Assembly (NCBI GenBank): GCA_024704765.1
Contig: JAKMXF010000177.1
Location: 704,588 to 760,525, forward strand
DNA from: Oopsacas minuta
Lineage: Eukaryota > Porifera > Hexactinellida > Lyssacinosida > Leucopsacidae
Direction of reading: 5' to 3'
Length of the DNA: 55,938 nt
Numbering within the stretch: the first letter of the stretch is position 1; each line of letters begins with the position of its first letter. Below the pieces are notes generated by a model that ran no database searches, was not told the DNA's origin, and saw only the letters and a list, made by a program, of their open reading frames with translations. Both the position numbers and the translations under genes were made by a program. This document shows positions 54,816-55,938 of the stretch, one piece after another.

Positions 54816-55938
54816 CCTAGAGTATTTGAATTTCGAAGCATCAAACTTAAATTTTGAGCGAACCATACATCCGTTACATATAATATGGTTAATACTACAT
54901 TCCAGAGGTGTCATCTAGAATCTTTCACTATAAATAATTAACTATTGAAGTAACATTGTATATTTATCTTTATTCAGTGTCTCTCTGTCCTTATGATTGT
55001 TACGTAACCCATTACATTATTCGTCGGAATTAGGTGTATACATCGCGCCTAACTCTCAAAATTTCTTGCTCCTAACTATAGAAATTTTTTGTAAATACGT
55101 GCCTGTAGGCGCGCGTGGGCTCCTGGATGAAAGCCTGGTTCTGGTAGTGTTTGCAATCCCGAGATTCAGGATTGAATATTGCACATTAGATTATATGCTT
55201 ACGCTAGTACAAATGAAATCAATTTCCAAAAGTATCGGAACACCCTGCCACAATTGACACCTCGTACAAAATGCATACCACCTTAGTTTATAGGCTAAAG
55301 ATGATTGGTAACTGAACATAAATACATATATCATAAACAACAAATAATTAGCTATTGTTTTACTGTCTACTATATCCATAGAATCTTACAAAGTATCCTC
55401 GCCATGTTTTTGCTACTTGTGCTGAAAGGATACAGTGTCCCAATACTTTTGGTCTGGTAGTGTATAGCAAAAATGAGTAAAACTAATCTTCGAGAGCCAA
55501 ATTTCTCACTGATTAATTCTTGTTTTCCTCAGAGTTTTTCTATTTTTGAATTGATTCCATCGCTAAGAAAGATTGTATTACTTTAATCAGAATAAATATT
55601 TAAATAACTAAAATATCGAAATCACAATTGTTTAATAGAATTGTTCTAACCAGCAACCTAAAGTGGTATATAGACGGTAGTCTGAATATATCTCATAAAG
55701 TTAGCTCTACTTCTGGGGTATATCCTCTGATATAGGAATCTCTGCCTGGTACACCTAAAATGAACCAATAAATAGCTAAATCATTAGTTTACTGTAGGAC
55801 TTATTTTTACGAATCTTTTTACTTTTTACTACTTCGATGACACTGTCCAACAAATTTTTAGCATTTTTGCTTCTGGAATACACTGTAGTGTTTCTCATGT
55901 ATTCAAGCACCCTGATTCCAAATATCCAATCAGTTTTT
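54816..55938 (+). mobile_element. repeat unit C (continues off right edge)
   Basis: Matches the reverse complement of 27656-28766 with small differences, beginning at CCTAGAGTATTTGAATTTCG. Contains the Tc1-like MITE (55202-55462) and ends at the point where copy B leads into the TE ORF, which is expected just outside the window. An 86-codon frame (54997-55257) is conserved in both copies but has no known motif. Confidence 0.8.
55202..55462. mobile_element. Tc1-like MITE (copy in repeat C)
   Basis: TA-flanked counterpart of 28121-28380, ends CGCTAGTACAAATG and (reversed) CACTACCAGACCAAAAGTAT. The inner CCAAAAGTATCGGAACACC is kept. Confidence 0.75.

Noticed and set aside
1-55938. tRNA, rRNA, CRISPR array, operons or viral genes
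   Set aside because: No T-loop/acceptor pattern, spaced repeats, Shine-Dalgarno spacing or viral structural or polymerase motifs were seen on reading both strands; a tRNA search could still find a divergent gene.

Overview
The window is animal nuclear DNA. It is AT-rich, with compact and mostly intronless protein genes set among many DNA-transposon relics. Three things point to a non-bilaterian animal: short introns, stripped-down NHL-repeat proteins, and a cadherin/EGF/hormone-receptor-domain/GAIN protein typical of adhesion GPCRs. A sponge, perhaps a glass sponge, is my best guess, made from general resemblance only. Two single n bases (1793 and 3955) mark assembly joins.

Nine well-supported genes are present. 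On the minus strand: an NHL-repeat protein (5362-6201), the spliceosomal factor PRPF38A (10054-11043), a secreted DNase I-like protein lacking several metal-site residues (13519-14400), a flavin amine oxidase (15188-16840), a coiled-coil NHL protein (21450-22682), an AidB/ACDH-11-type acyl-CoA dehydrogenase with an N-terminal membrane segment (39957-41801) and a ribonuclease-inhibitor-type LRR protein (42363-43523). On the plus strand: a third NHL protein (46948-47796) and the exonuclease REXO1 (50629-54400, two exons, one 1444-bp intron). There is no operon-like logic; these are independent housekeeping or family genes.

Between them lie two kinds of rearranged material. (1) An ankyrin-type gene family occurs as at least five full or partial copies (1-895, 24839-25996, 30975-32168, 32170-32787, 32788-34820), several head-to-head, only one of them with an open spliced frame. 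(2) Fragments of cadherin/EGF/adhesion-GPCR genes (1794-3954, 28767-30103, 34870-37709) carry frameshifts and stops. Both are interleaved with copies of a TE-derived ORF family (990-1792, 26160-28766, 30147-30840, 38222-38660, 54816-55938), so the 24.8-38.7 kb block looks like a nest of inverted duplications.

Defined mobile elements include TA-flanked Tigger/pogo-like and Tc1-like miniature elements. One of them splits an EGF reading frame exactly and its removal restores the frame. There are also hAT-like elements with 8-bp near-matching flanks, hAT transposase relics, a non-LTR reverse transcriptase relic, a MULE-like relic, a foldback MITE present twice, and a 1.4-kb element with long terminal inverted repeats. 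All coordinates and homologies were read by eye; no search was run.
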